NCBI RefSeq assembly: GCF_000215955.2 | Contig: NZ_AFNV02000011.1 | Span: 62,001-126,000, forward strand | Source: Salinisphaera shabanensis E1L3A | GTDB lineage: Bacteria > Pseudomonadota > Gammaproteobacteria > Nevskiales > Salinisphaeraceae | DNA length: 64,000 nucleotides | Direction of reading: 5' to 3' | Shown here: one piece after another, positions 45,743-54,202 of the stretch | Position numbering within the stretch: position 1 is the first letter of the stretch | Layout: every line of letters begins with the position of its first letter | Translations under genes and position numbers: made by a program | The notes under the pieces: generated by a model | What the model was told of the DNA's origin: nothing | Seen by the model: only the letters and a program-made list of their open reading frames with translations | Database searches by the model: none

Positions 45743-47983
45743 CTATACCCTTTTTCGCAGCGTTATCCGAAACGTCGCGCCTGGCAATGGCCCTTCGTCC
45801 ATGATTTCAAAAGCACCGTCGTAGAAGTCCTTGATGATTTCCCCGACGATTACGAGCCCGAGACCGACACCATCTTCTCTGGTGCTAAAGTAAGGCTGAA
45901 AGACGGCTTCGCGATCGTCGGACGCAATACCCGGCCCGCTATCGGAGAAGAGAATTTGGAGAACGCCCTCACCCGGACGACTGCAGGCCACTAGGATGGA
46001 ACGCCTTTCTCGTGGCACTTGGCGGAGCCAGTAAAGGCTGTTACTCAGAAGGTTGATAAATACTTCCTGAAGTTCCGATCGATCCACGGTAACCAGAAAG
46101 CTTTCAGTCGGTAGTTCGACTTCGACACCTAGCTGTGTCAATTCTGACCGGAAGTGTGAAAACGCTTCCTGGATGATCTGATCGATGTAGAGCTTGCTTG
46201 GCCGCCCTCGCTTACGCCCGCCCAGAGGTTCGACCCTGGAAATAACTTCATGCATCAGCTTGCCAGCATCCAGGATTCGATCGACCTTTTTGCTGGAATC
46301 ATCAATGGCTTTGATGCACTCTTCAGAAAGCTCGGCTTCCTTGCGTTTGAATTTGGTTATGCGTTCGCTGATCAAGGTTCCTTGCGCGTTTATCGTGGAT
46401 AACGGCTGTCTGGCTTCGTGGACGATCTTGTCGACAAGCTGCCCTAGCGTGGCGAGAGAGTGATACTGAGCGAGGACCTTACCAATACGATCCACCTGTT
46501 GTTTCCACTCACGCGCCTTTTGATCCACAAGCTCGATGGTTTTTTTAGACGCGCCATCTTGTTTGAGTTCGCTCCGCAGGTCGCCCATTTCAGGCGGCGC
46601 AAGGAGAGCGTCACGAGTAGTGTCGTTCCGTGGATCCTTGGGTTTTTTCTTTGCCTCATTGCGGACGCGCTCTAGCTCGGAAAGGATCGCCAGCATGATC
46701 GAAGAGAGGTCCTCGAAGGCTTTATTATCGGTCAGTCCTTCCCGGTTGCTTTGATCGTACAGATCAGGGTTTTCGTCTGCGCCGATTCGAACCACACCTA
46801 CGATCTGATTGTTCGAAAACTTTTTGGATGGGGTGTTGACCCGGCGCATGTCTAGCCTTAGCCAATCGTTATCCTGCTCGCCGTAGGGAAGCACCCGGAA
46901 TCCGTCCCGATAAATGCTTATGCCTGATACAGACTTTACGTCAGCTCGAATCGATCGAATTCCGACACCGAGTTTCTGCTTCGTGCCTTCGAGATCGTCT
47001 AGGTCCCAGGCCTTGATTTCGATTGCCAGCGGCCCGCAAGCAGGTTTGCATGTGCCGGCAAGGTCCTGCCGCATAGGAATATCGCGGATCGCCATATCCG
47101 CGTCAGGAACCTGTCTGTACCAACCGTTTTTTGTCCGCTCTCCGCCTGTTCCAAAAACTTGTATATGTAGCGTAAAAGCGCCATCAGCGTCTATGGTTGC
47201 TTCAGCTGAGTAGTGTGGATACTTTAGCGCCTCCGGCGGCGATACTTCCTGTTTGACGGGCTCTCCCTTTCCCGAAGTCTCCAGGAAGATTCGGAAATCT
47301 TCGCTTTGTCCTGCCGGGGAAACAAGTCGACTAAGAGCGTGTCCGAGTTGCTCGAGATCTTTCGGTCGCCATGATCGCTTCAAGGGCGACATTCGCAGCA
47401 GCGTACCGTGGGAGCCGTCGCGTGGCAGCTGATGCTGATCGCTATTAGCTGGGGCTGGGGCACTCGAGGCTGTGAAGAATGCCGGCTCCCGTTCCTCGGC
47501 TAGTAGTATTACCTCGTCGAGAAAGAGCGAATCGTTGTCGAACTGAGTCCAATCAAAGTAAGCGTAGGTTTCATTGGGAGAGTCAACGGGGCGCGTAATG
47601 AGTTCGAGTTCCGAAGCAAGCCGCGCGGACGCGAAACGCCCGACGCCTTTTTCCCCTAGAACGCGTCGATTGAGAAATGAGCTGCGCGTGTTTTTCTTTT
47701 TAGTCGCAGTACCTGGTTCCATCCAGGCGGAACGAACGGTACCCAGGTTCATGCCAACGCCGTCATCCTCTATCTCGATGCAACTAGTATTCTTTTCGAG
47801 TTCGCCCTTGAAACGAACTGCGACGCAGCTGGCGTCTGCGTCGTAGGCATTTTTGACTAGTTCAAGAATCGCAACCTGCTCGCTGCTGATCAGATCCTCA
47901 CCAAGAGCGCGTATGATGCGTGCTCGGGGTCTGAGCGGTTTGCCGTGTTGTTTGTAAGACTCGTCATTGGATTGGTAGGCCAT
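45743..47983 (-). CDS. dual-GHKL protein: MORC/Hsp90-like ATPase fused to histidine kinase
   Basis: A 746-residue protein (ATG at 47983; the frame is open to 48031). Residues 20-120 hold a GHKL ATPase: ELVKNAYDADA (Asn45), IEDDGVGM (73-78) and GEKGVGRFASARLA. Residues 330-430 carry the transducer-like ISIYRDGFRVLPYGEQDNDWL and DQSNREGLTDN, as in prokaryotic MORC/MutL-like ATPases. From ~490 a histidine kinase follows: VHEARQPLSTI with His522, NLLSNSLYWL (Asn648), DSGPGI and DGVGLGL. No membrane segment exists, so sensing is cytoplasmic. Its partner is the receiver protein immediately downstream. Confidence 0.8.
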   Translation of the reverse strand: MAYQSNDESYKQHGKPLRPRARIIRALGEDLISSEQVAILELVKNAYDADASCVAVRFKGELEKNTSCIEIEDDGVGMNLGTVRSAWMEPGTATKKKNTRSSFLNRRVLGEKGVGRFASARLASELELITRPVDSPNETYAYFDWTQFDNDSLFLDEVILLAEEREPAFFTASSAPAPANSDQHQLPRDGSHGTLLRMSPLKRSWRPKDLEQLGHALSRLVSPAGQSEDFRIFLETSGKGEPVKQEVSPPEALKYPHYSAEATIDADGAFTLHIQVFGTGGERTKNGWYRQVPDADMAIRDIPMRQDLAGTCKPACGPLAIEIKAWDLDDLEGTKQKLGVGIRSIRADVKSVSGISIYRDGFRVLPYGEQDNDWLRLDMRRVNTPSKKFSNNQIVGVVRIGADENPDLYDQSNREGLTDNKAFEDLSSIMLAILSELERVRNEAKKKPKDPRNDTTRDALLAPPEMGDLRSELKQDGASKKTIELVDQKAREWKQQVDRIGKVLAQYHSLATLGQLVDKIVHEARQPLSTINAQGTLISERITKFKRKEAELSEECIKAIDDSSKKVDRILDAGKLMHEVISRVEPLGGRKRGRPSKLYIDQIIQEAFSHFRSELTQLGVEVELPTESFLVTVDRSELQEVFINLLSNSLYWLRQVPRERRSILVACSRPGEGVLQILFSDSGPGIASDDREAVFQPYFSTREDGVGLGLVIVGEIIKDFYDGAFEIMDEGPLPGATFRITLRKRV

Positions 47984-48147
47984 CGTTATCTCACGAGTCC
48001 ATAGTCGGACTATTCTCTCGCTTTGCACCATATCTGGCGAAGCAGAACGCCACCAGCAATTGTCGGGGCATATGCCGACCTCCTTTTCGATCGTATTTTC
48101 AGCCTACCGTTGTTAAGCGGCGAAACGCTAGCGCTGTTGCGATTTAC

Positions 48148-48663
48148 TTAGCCAAACCATGTTGCGTCCGAGGGGTGGGGGCGCCGCGACAAGCTATTAG
48201 GGCGAGGGCGCATATGCTTAGGCGGTTTAGCTGGCCACGTTGACGACGACTCATCTCCTACAATCAAGGCGGGGAGCTCTCGCAATTCTTCTAATTGGTG
48301 TCGGAGTCCGCATTCCCAGATTACAAAAACGCGCCACCCGTTTTGAAGAAGTCGTTCAATACTCCGCTGATCGCGATGCACATTGCCTTCGAACTTTCTT
48401 TGCCAAAAATCGGTTCTTGTGGCGGGGACCGTCGCGTAATGGCATCCGGGGTGTCGATGCCAGAAACAGCCATGTACGAATATGACTAATCGGTATTTGG
48501 GTAGCACGATATCTGGTCGTCCTGGCAGATCCTTTCGGTGAAGACGAAACCTAAAGCCGCACGCATGCAGATAACGTCGAACCTGCAGCTCCGGTTTAGT
48601 ATCGCGACCCTTAATCCGCGACATCATGGACGACCGTTTACATGGATTTACTATGTCATTCAT
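48148..48663 (-). CDS. vsr: very short patch repair (Vsr) endonuclease
   Basis: A 171-residue Vsr homologue. The N-terminus has SSMMSRIKGRDTKPELQVRR; the catalytic region has DLPGRPDIVLPKYRLVIFVHG then CFWHRHPGCHYATVP, with the zinc-binding Cys/His set; further on, FWQRKFEGNVHRDQ and VFVIWECGL. Vsr nicks next to T:G mismatches made when 5-methylcytosine deaminates, so it is the natural partner of the methylase at 43519. It lies upstream of the GHKL kinase gene with a 164-base gap on the same strand. Confidence 0.92.
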   Translation of the reverse strand: MNDIVNPCKRSSMMSRIKGRDTKPELQVRRYLHACGFRFRLHRKDLPGRPDIVLPKYRLVIFVHGCFWHRHPGCHYATVPATRTDFWQRKFEGNVHRDQRSIERLLQNGWRVFVIWECGLRHQLEELRELPALIVGDESSSTWPAKPPKHMRPRPNSLSRRPHPSDATWFG

Positions 48664-49107
48664 TGCGGTGGTGCGGGGACGGTATGGAGAGGCTCCGGCT
48701 ATTTCGGACAGTTAAATCAGGGGTTAACGGCTAGCTTACGTTCGCATCGCTCCCGAGATTGGCAGCTCAGCGATTGGTGCAGTCGCTGTCGGCTATAAAA
48801 AAACCTCGACGTGGTCGAAGATCGAAGATTTAGCCTGCGATGGCGACTCAACCTGCTGCCCCAGATCATTCATTCTTCAGCGTACTTGAGAAGCATTCGG
48901 CACCGCACTATCCCAGCAGCTGCCCTTGCGGCTCATGCTCGGCGTGATCTCTCGTCGGACCACATAACCACGATACGCGTGGCCGCGAGGACGACGCCTA
49001 TTCATCAGAGGTTCTCGCGCGTTAGCTGATGCAGTGTCCGCCGTTAATCGCTTGGTGATATCCCAAGCTACATCGGCACGGTCGCGGATGAGATTCTGCG
49101 TCGGCCC
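48664..49107. other. intergenic region between vsr and the methionine-synthase-like gene
   Basis: About 440 bases. It contains a good minus-strand terminator at 48797-48820 and, between it and vsr, the probable vsr promoter region. The rest (48830-49100) has only short open frames without family features. Confidence 0.45.
48797..48820 (-). terminator. intrinsic terminator, minus strand
   Basis: On the minus strand a CTTCGA / TCGAGG stem with a CCACG loop is followed directly by seven T. It stands 288 bases after the stop of the methionine-synthase-like gene and before vsr, so it insulates the two transcripts. Confidence 0.65.
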
Positions 49108-50289
49108 TCAGCCCCATATACGCTTGGAAGCGATGGCGGCGCCCTCGGTCAACGAGCCGAGCTTGGCCCAGGCCACATCCGGTGCCACGAATTCATAGCT
49201 GGCGAAGGTGCCGAAACCACAGTCCGTGCCGGCGATGACGCGCTCGCGATCGCCCACGGCGTCCACCGCAGCACAGATACGGTTGGCGACGACCTGCGGG
49301 TGTTCGAGGTAGTTGGTGGTTACGTCGATCACGCCCGGCAGCAGCAGCATGCCCGCCGGTAGCGGATGCTGCTTGAAGGCGACGGTTTCGTGTTCGTGGC
49401 GGGGATTGCCGAGCGGGATGCTCAACGCGCCCACGTTGGCGCGATAGAGAATCGGCAACAATTCGTCGACCGGCACGTCGTCCTGGTGCGGGCCCTGCCA
49501 GTTGCCCCAGCACACGTGCAGGCGCACCTTCTCGGGCGGGATGTCCGCCAGCGCGAGGTTGATCGCTTCCACATGCAGTTCGACGCGTTCGAGGAAGGTG
49601 CCGAGCGGCGCGTCGCCAAACATCACCACGCGTTCCATGGCCAGGTCCGGTGCATCGAGCTGCAGCAGGTGGCCGCAGGCGACGATGGCGTCGTATTCCT
49701 TTTTCATCTCTTTCGCGACGGCGAGCACGTAGTCGCGATCGGTGCGATACGCCGGGTTGTGCTCGCCGCGCAGCATGGTGGTGGTCACCACGCCGGGGGA
49801 GGCCGCCGTCATGAAGGTTTCGGCCGGTTTCGGATGATTGGCCAGGCCGCGCTCGAAGGCATCCAGCTCGGCGGTGACACCCGCCAGCGAGTCCTCGTAG
49901 TGGACGGCCTGCTGGGCTTCGGCCGTATCCCACACCCGGGCCAGATCCTCGGCCACGCCGATCTGGCGCGCCATATGGTCGGCATAGCCGGGAAAGCGCT
50001 GCATATCGAGTGCGGTCTTGCGCCGCTGCTCGCCGCCGAAGCCGCTCATGCGTTCGACCACGTAAGTGGAAAAACCGACGCGCGGCGCTTCGCCGTCGTT
50101 GATGACATCCAGTCCGGCATCGATCTGACCCTTGACCGCCCGGGCCACGCCGTCGTCGATATGGCGTGCCAAGGCGTTGGCGTCGACCGGCTTGCCTTTT
50201 TCCTGCTTGACCAGCAGTTCCGACAGCTCGCGCGGACGCGGCAGGCTGCCGGTATGGGTGGTCAGGATTCGATCGCGGCTATGTTGCAT
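49108..50289 (-). CDS. cobalamin-independent methionine synthase family protein
   Basis: A 393-residue protein of the MetE C-terminal-domain family. It starts ILTTHTGSLPRPRELSELL, a pattern shared by stand-alone MetE-like proteins and epoxyalkane:CoM transferases. Zinc-ligand candidates are His and Cys in VRLHVCWGNWQGPH (residues ~240-250) and Cys in IAGTDCGFGTFAS near the C-terminus. Members use a zinc thiolate to transfer a methyl or alkyl group. Without the MetE N-terminal domain, it may use a donor other than methyltetrahydropteroyl-glutamate. It is isolated within the island. Confidence 0.82.
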   Translation of the reverse strand: MQHSRDRILTTHTGSLPRPRELSELLVKQEKGKPVDANALARHIDDGVARAVKGQIDAGLDVINDGEAPRVGFSTYVVERMSGFGGEQRRKTALDMQRFPGYADHMARQIGVAEDLARVWDTAEAQQAVHYEDSLAGVTAELDAFERGLANHPKPAETFMTAASPGVVTTTMLRGEHNPAYRTDRDYVLAVAKEMKKEYDAIVACGHLLQLDAPDLAMERVVMFGDAPLGTFLERVELHVEAINLALADIPPEKVRLHVCWGNWQGPHQDDVPVDELLPILYRANVGALSIPLGNPRHEHETVAFKQHPLPAGMLLLPGVIDVTTNYLEHPQVVANRICAAVDAVGDRERVIAGTDCGFGTFASYEFVAPDVAWAKLGSLTEGAAIASKRIWG

Positions 50290-50710
50290 GGTGACCTCTG
50301 CGTGAAAGCAGTCGTAGTCTACGCGGGCCGTACCTCAGGTGATGCCCCCAGAGACGGGGCTTCCTCACGCCTGGCTAGACCCGCGTAGCGACTTGAGGCA
50401 GTCAGCATACGTGCGAGTCGAACGCCATGACGAGGTGAAGTGGGAGACAATATGTTTTGAATAGGTGAGCCGAGGGCAGTCTTCATCCTGTGGATAGCCG
50501 TATATTTGATTCGCGAGAGGGGATTGGCGACCAATGGATTCAGGTCGCAAACGCAGCACGCCTCGAAGGATGAGACATCGCAGAACTTTTGGTTAAATCG
50601 AGGTTGTCGGAACCATTGGCGTACCGAGCACTGGCGCAATAAATCGCCGTATTCGTCCGTAGTATCGTGAGCCCGCGGCCAAGGGTTTGATTTGAATTGT
50701 TGGGGGCACC
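50290..50710. other. intergenic region between the methionine-synthase-like gene and recQ
   Basis: About 420 bases between divergent genes. The part 50340-50470 includes a short hairpin (GCCCC / GGGGC around a 7-base loop, 50343-50359) next to ATCAC on the minus strand, vaguely like the right end of an IS200/IS605-type element, but no transposase gene is present. Promoters for both flanking genes should lie here. Confidence 0.35.
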
Positions 50711-52642
50711 ATGGACGACCAGCCTGATCGCCTACTCAAGGCGTATTTCGGTTACGAGCGTTTTCAACCCGGCCAGCGTGAAGTGATCGAGCACTTGTTG
50801 GCTGGCCGTTCTGCGGCGGCGGTATTTCCTACCGGCGGCGGTAAATCGCTGTGCTATCAACTGCCGGCATTGGCGTTGCCGGGTATCACGTTAGTGGTGT
50901 CGCCGTTGATCGCGTTGATGAAGGATCAGATCGATGCGTTGAGCGCCCGTGGCATCGCTGCACAGCGGCTGGATTCGAGCCTCGATGCCGAGGGTTACCG
51001 TGCTGTGATGGATCGCCTGCGCTCGGGCGAGTTGCGTCTTTTGTATGTGGCGCCAGAGCGTTTCAACAACGAACGCTTTCGGCAAACGCTGAGCCAATTA
51101 CGCGTATCGCTGTTTGCGGTGGACGAGGCGCATTGCATCTCGGAATGGGGGCACAATTTCCGCCCCGACTATCTCAAGCTGGTGGGTTTCGCCAAGGCGG
51201 CCAAGGCCGAGCGCCTGTTGGCGCTGACCGCGACCGCCACGCCGGCCGTGCTGGACGACATTTGCCAGGTACTCGATATCGGCGCCGACTGTGCCGTGCG
51301 TACAGCTTTTTATCGTCCCAATCTGACGCTGCTGTTCGCGCCGACCACCGTGGAACAGCGCGACCATGATCTGCTGGCGCGTCTGAATGAGCGGTCGGCG
51401 GGGCCGACGATCGTTTATGTAACCCTTCAGCGGACCGCAGAGCAGGTGGCGAAGCAGCTGGCTGATGCAGGCCATCCAGCACGGGCCTACCACGCCGGGA
51501 TGGACAGCGAGAAGCGCAGCGTGGTGCAGGAATGGTTCGTGCGTTCCAACGACGGCATTGTGGTGGCAACGATCGCGTTCGGCATGGGCATCGACAAGGC
51601 CGACATCCGCTACGTCTACCACTACAACTTGCCCAAGAGCCTGGAAAACTACGCCCAGGAAATCGGCCGTGCCGGGCGCGACGGCGAGAATGCGGTGTGC
51701 GAGATGCTGGCTTGCGCCGACGACCAGAACACACTGGAAAATTTCGTTTATGGCGATACGCCCACGGCGGCTGCGATCGATTCGTTCCTGCACGACATCT
51801 TCGCGCAGGAAGCGGAATTCGATATCAGCCTATCGGCGCTATCCCGCATGCATGATCTGCGTGAACTGGTCGCGCGCACGCTGCTGACTTATCTCGAGTT
51901 GCAGGGCTACCTGAAGGGCGGCACGCCTTTTTACGCCAGTTACCGATTCCGGCCGAAGATGGCGTCGCAGGACATACTGGCCCGTTTCCAGGGGCCCCGC
52001 CGACAGTTCCTGGCCGAGTTGCTACGCAGGGCGCGCAAGGCCCGGACCTGGTTTGACCTGGATGTAGATAGCGCGGTCGCCGAGATGCAGCAGCCGCGCG
52101 AGCGCATCGTGGCGGCGCTGGATTATCTGGGCGAGCAGCATATGCTGGAAGTCACCGCGGCCGGCGTGCGTCATCGCTACCGGATTCTGCAGCGCCCCGA
52201 CAGCGTGAAGGCATTGGCCGCCAAACTTTACGAGCACGCGCTACGCCGCGAGGAGAGCGAGTTGGCGCGCTTGCAGCAAGTGCTTGCGCTCATCGAAGCG
52301 GATGGCTGCCAAGTGGCGGCCTTGAGTGCGCACTTCGGCGAACAGCGCGAGCCCTGCGGCCACTGCTCCTGGTGCTTGAATGATGGCAAACCGGTGCGCA
52401 TCCCGGCCCGTCGCAAAACCGAGATCGATCCGGCCGTGTGGGCCGAGATGGAGACGCTGCGACGACAACACCCGAATGTATTGGGCCCGGCACGTGTCGT
52501 GGCGCGCTTTTTGTGTGGCGTTTCATCGCCGTCGCTATCCAAGGCGAAACTTACGCGCCATACCCTGTTTGGCCGCCTGGCTGATGTACCGTTCGCGGCA
52601 GTGGAAAAGCACGCTCAGGATTCTGCACCGCCGACAGCGTGA
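50711..52642 (+). CDS. recQ: ATP-dependent DNA helicase RecQ
   Basis: A 643-residue superfamily 2 helicase with all main motifs: AVFPTGGGKSLCYQLPAL (Walker A), VSPLIALMKDQI, VDEAHCISEWGHNFRPDY (DEAH box), ALTATATP and YAQEIGRAGRDGE. The RecQ-specific zinc-binding domain ends in PCGHCSWCLNDGK near residue 550. The C-terminal HRDC domain seen in E. coli RecQ is not evident; the last ~80 residues are different. It unwinds DNA in recombination repair. In this defence-rich setting it may belong to the island, though recQ can also be a core gene. Confidence 0.92.
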   Translation: MDDQPDRLLKAYFGYERFQPGQREVIEHLLAGRSAAAVFPTGGGKSLCYQLPALALPGITLVVSPLIALMKDQIDALSARGIAAQRLDSSLDAEGYRAVMDRLRSGELRLLYVAPERFNNERFRQTLSQLRVSLFAVDEAHCISEWGHNFRPDYLKLVGFAKAAKAERLLALTATATPAVLDDICQVLDIGADCAVRTAFYRPNLTLLFAPTTVEQRDHDLLARLNERSAGPTIVYVTLQRTAEQVAKQLADAGHPARAYHAGMDSEKRSVVQEWFVRSNDGIVVATIAFGMGIDKADIRYVYHYNLPKSLENYAQEIGRAGRDGENAVCEMLACADDQNTLENFVYGDTPTAAAIDSFLHDIFAQEAEFDISLSALSRMHDLRELVARTLLTYLELQGYLKGGTPFYASYRFRPKMASQDILARFQGPRRQFLAELLRRARKARTWFDLDVDSAVAEMQQPRERIVAALDYLGEQHMLEVTAAGVRHRYRILQRPDSVKALAAKLYEHALRREESELARLQQVLALIEADGCQVAALSAHFGEQREPCGHCSWCLNDGKPVRIPARRKTEIDPAVWAEMETLRRQHPNVLGPARVVARFLCGVSSPSLSKAKLTRHTLFGRLADVPFAAVEKHAQDSAPPTA

Positions 52643-52996
52643 ACATGACTAATAGGCACTAGACGAGGACTTCGCGGCGGCGTTCGCCGACGGTTTGATC
52701 CCGGGAGGGGACACTCACTTCCCACTCGTATTATCAGCCAGATCCTGGCGGCACCTCTGCTCGACCTGATGCGTTATGCGTTGGCTCTCGCGGATGGTGC
52801 TGGCGGCGGTGGACGAGGAACCGCTCATGGGCGCTAGCGGCGGCTGCTCCAACAATGCCCGCACGCTGTTCGGACAGCTGGATCTCTCGCTACGCGATTT
52901 AAAGCTCGAGGTGGGCTCCTGAAACAGCGCGCCGCCTTTGGGCGGCGGGGGCTGGGCGTCTCATCTTGGCCGGGCAGCGCCAAGGCTGGCGCCCGC
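52643..52996. other. intergenic region between recQ and jetD
   Basis: About 350 bases between converging genes. A 48-codon open frame (52776-52922, plus strand, ending RDLKLEVGS) is visible but matches nothing I know and may be the remnant of a lost gene. A GC hairpin follows at 52930-52947. No mobile-element ends are clear. Confidence 0.35.
52930..52947. terminator. GC hairpin downstream of the Wadjet operon
   Basis: Stem CGCCGCC / GGCGGCG with a TTTG loop, about 50 bases after the jetD stop. No T run follows on either strand. It could mark the 3' end of the Wadjet transcript. Confidence 0.5.
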
Positions 52997-54202
52997 TCAG
53001 CGTTCGTAGAGGTCGTCGATGTGAGCCAGTGCCTCCAGCAACCAGCGCTGGGCGATATGCTCCTGCTCCAGGCGTAGCGCGGGCGCACGGTGATCGTCGC
53101 GGAGTGCCTGGAACAGCGCGGCTTCGTCTTCCGTCAGGTGGTCCAGTAGCCCGGTGAAGCGCTTGTCCGCAGCCTCCTGGCCCCAGACCGGTCGGTGCGC
53201 CTCGAGCGTGGCCTGGTCCATCAGCAGTGAGCGGGCGTGCGGAAAAGCGCGACGGAAGCGGTTCAGGATGGCGAAGCCGTGGGTGTCGATATCGCCCCAG
53301 TAGTAGAGGCGTTTGTCAGCCAGCCAGGGGAGACGGCGCAGCGCCTCGACCCGATAGCCCAGGCCGAAGATCACCAGCGCGTTGGGGAATGCCGGAAACG
53401 CCAGGCCGTTGATTTCGTTTTCGGTGATGAAGACGGTATTCGCCCCCACGTCCAGGCGGGCGAGCTGCGCCACCGGCAGCGCCAGGTCGGTGAGCCCCTG
53501 AATCGCCAGCCGCTCGTCCAGCAGCCGCAAACGCAATCGCGGCGGCTTGTCGCGTAACCCGTAGCGGCGGTTGAAGCCGCGGACCCCGGTGGCACCTGTA
53601 TCGATAGCGCCGGCTGGCAGGACGGCGTCGAGCAGTTCGGCGAGCAGGCCGCGATGGGTCTCGATGAACTTGGTGTGAATGCCCGGGATGTCCAGTTCGC
53701 GCAGGTAGACGCCGGGTCGCGGATGGGCCTGGAACCAGGCCAGCACGGCGAGCAGGTCGTCCCAGTGTGGCGCGTGTTCGAGCGCACGCAGCGGGCGCTG
53801 ACGCAGCCAGTCGCGCAAGGCGGGGAAGGGCGTCAGGGTGCGCTCGGCGAGGCGGGTAAAGCGTGCCGCATCGTCACGATGGCCGAGCCAGCGCAGGGCG
53901 TCGTCTTCCGTATCCACGGTGATGACGTCGGGCAAGTCGTTGGCGCCCTGCACCCGGTGGCGGCGCTGTCGCCAGTGCACCGTGTAGCCAAAGCCTTTGC
54001 TGTCTTTCGCGCCCTCGCGCAGGGTGCGCACCCAGTCGGCGACATCCGCGAAGCGTTCGGTGAGATCCCGGGCGCTGGGCTTGCGCAGTCGCAGAGTCAC
54101 GGGGAACAGCGCATCGCCGTCCAGGCGCGCGCGCAGGATGTCGCCGCGCCGCCAGTACTTGTCCAGCTGCTGTTTCAGGTCGGCCGGTGACGTCCAGTTC
54201 AT
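52997..54202 (-). CDS. jetD: Wadjet system nuclease subunit JetD
   Basis: A 401-residue protein with an N-terminal DUF3322-like part and a C-terminal toprim-type DUF2220 domain. The toprim acids are Glu261/Glu263 in [14 protein letters not shown] and Asp304/Asp306 in [18 protein letters not shown]. In Wadjet systems JetD cuts circular plasmid DNA after the SMC motor has extruded it (family knowledge). It overlaps jetC by 4 bases and is the last gene of the jetABCD operon. All expected catalytic residues are present. Confidence 0.93.
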   Translation of the reverse strand: MNWTSPADLKQQLDKYWRRGDILRARLDGDALFPVTLRLRKPSARDLTERFADVADWVRTLREGAKDSKGFGYTVHWRQRRHRVQGANDLPDVITVDTEDDALRWLGHRDDAARFTRLAERTLTPFPALRDWLRQRPLRALEHAPHWDDLLAVLAWFQAHPRPGVYLRELDIPGIHTKFIETHRGLLAELLDAVLPAGAIDTGATGVRGFNRRYGLRDKPPRLRLRLLDERLAIQGLTDLALPVAQLARLDVGANTVFITENEINGLAFPAFPNALVIFGLGYRVEALRRLPWLADKRLYYWGDIDTHGFAILNRFRRAFPHARSLLMDQATLEAHRPVWGQEAADKRFTGLLDHLTEDEAALFQALRDDHRAPALRLEQEHIAQRWLLEALAHIDDLYER

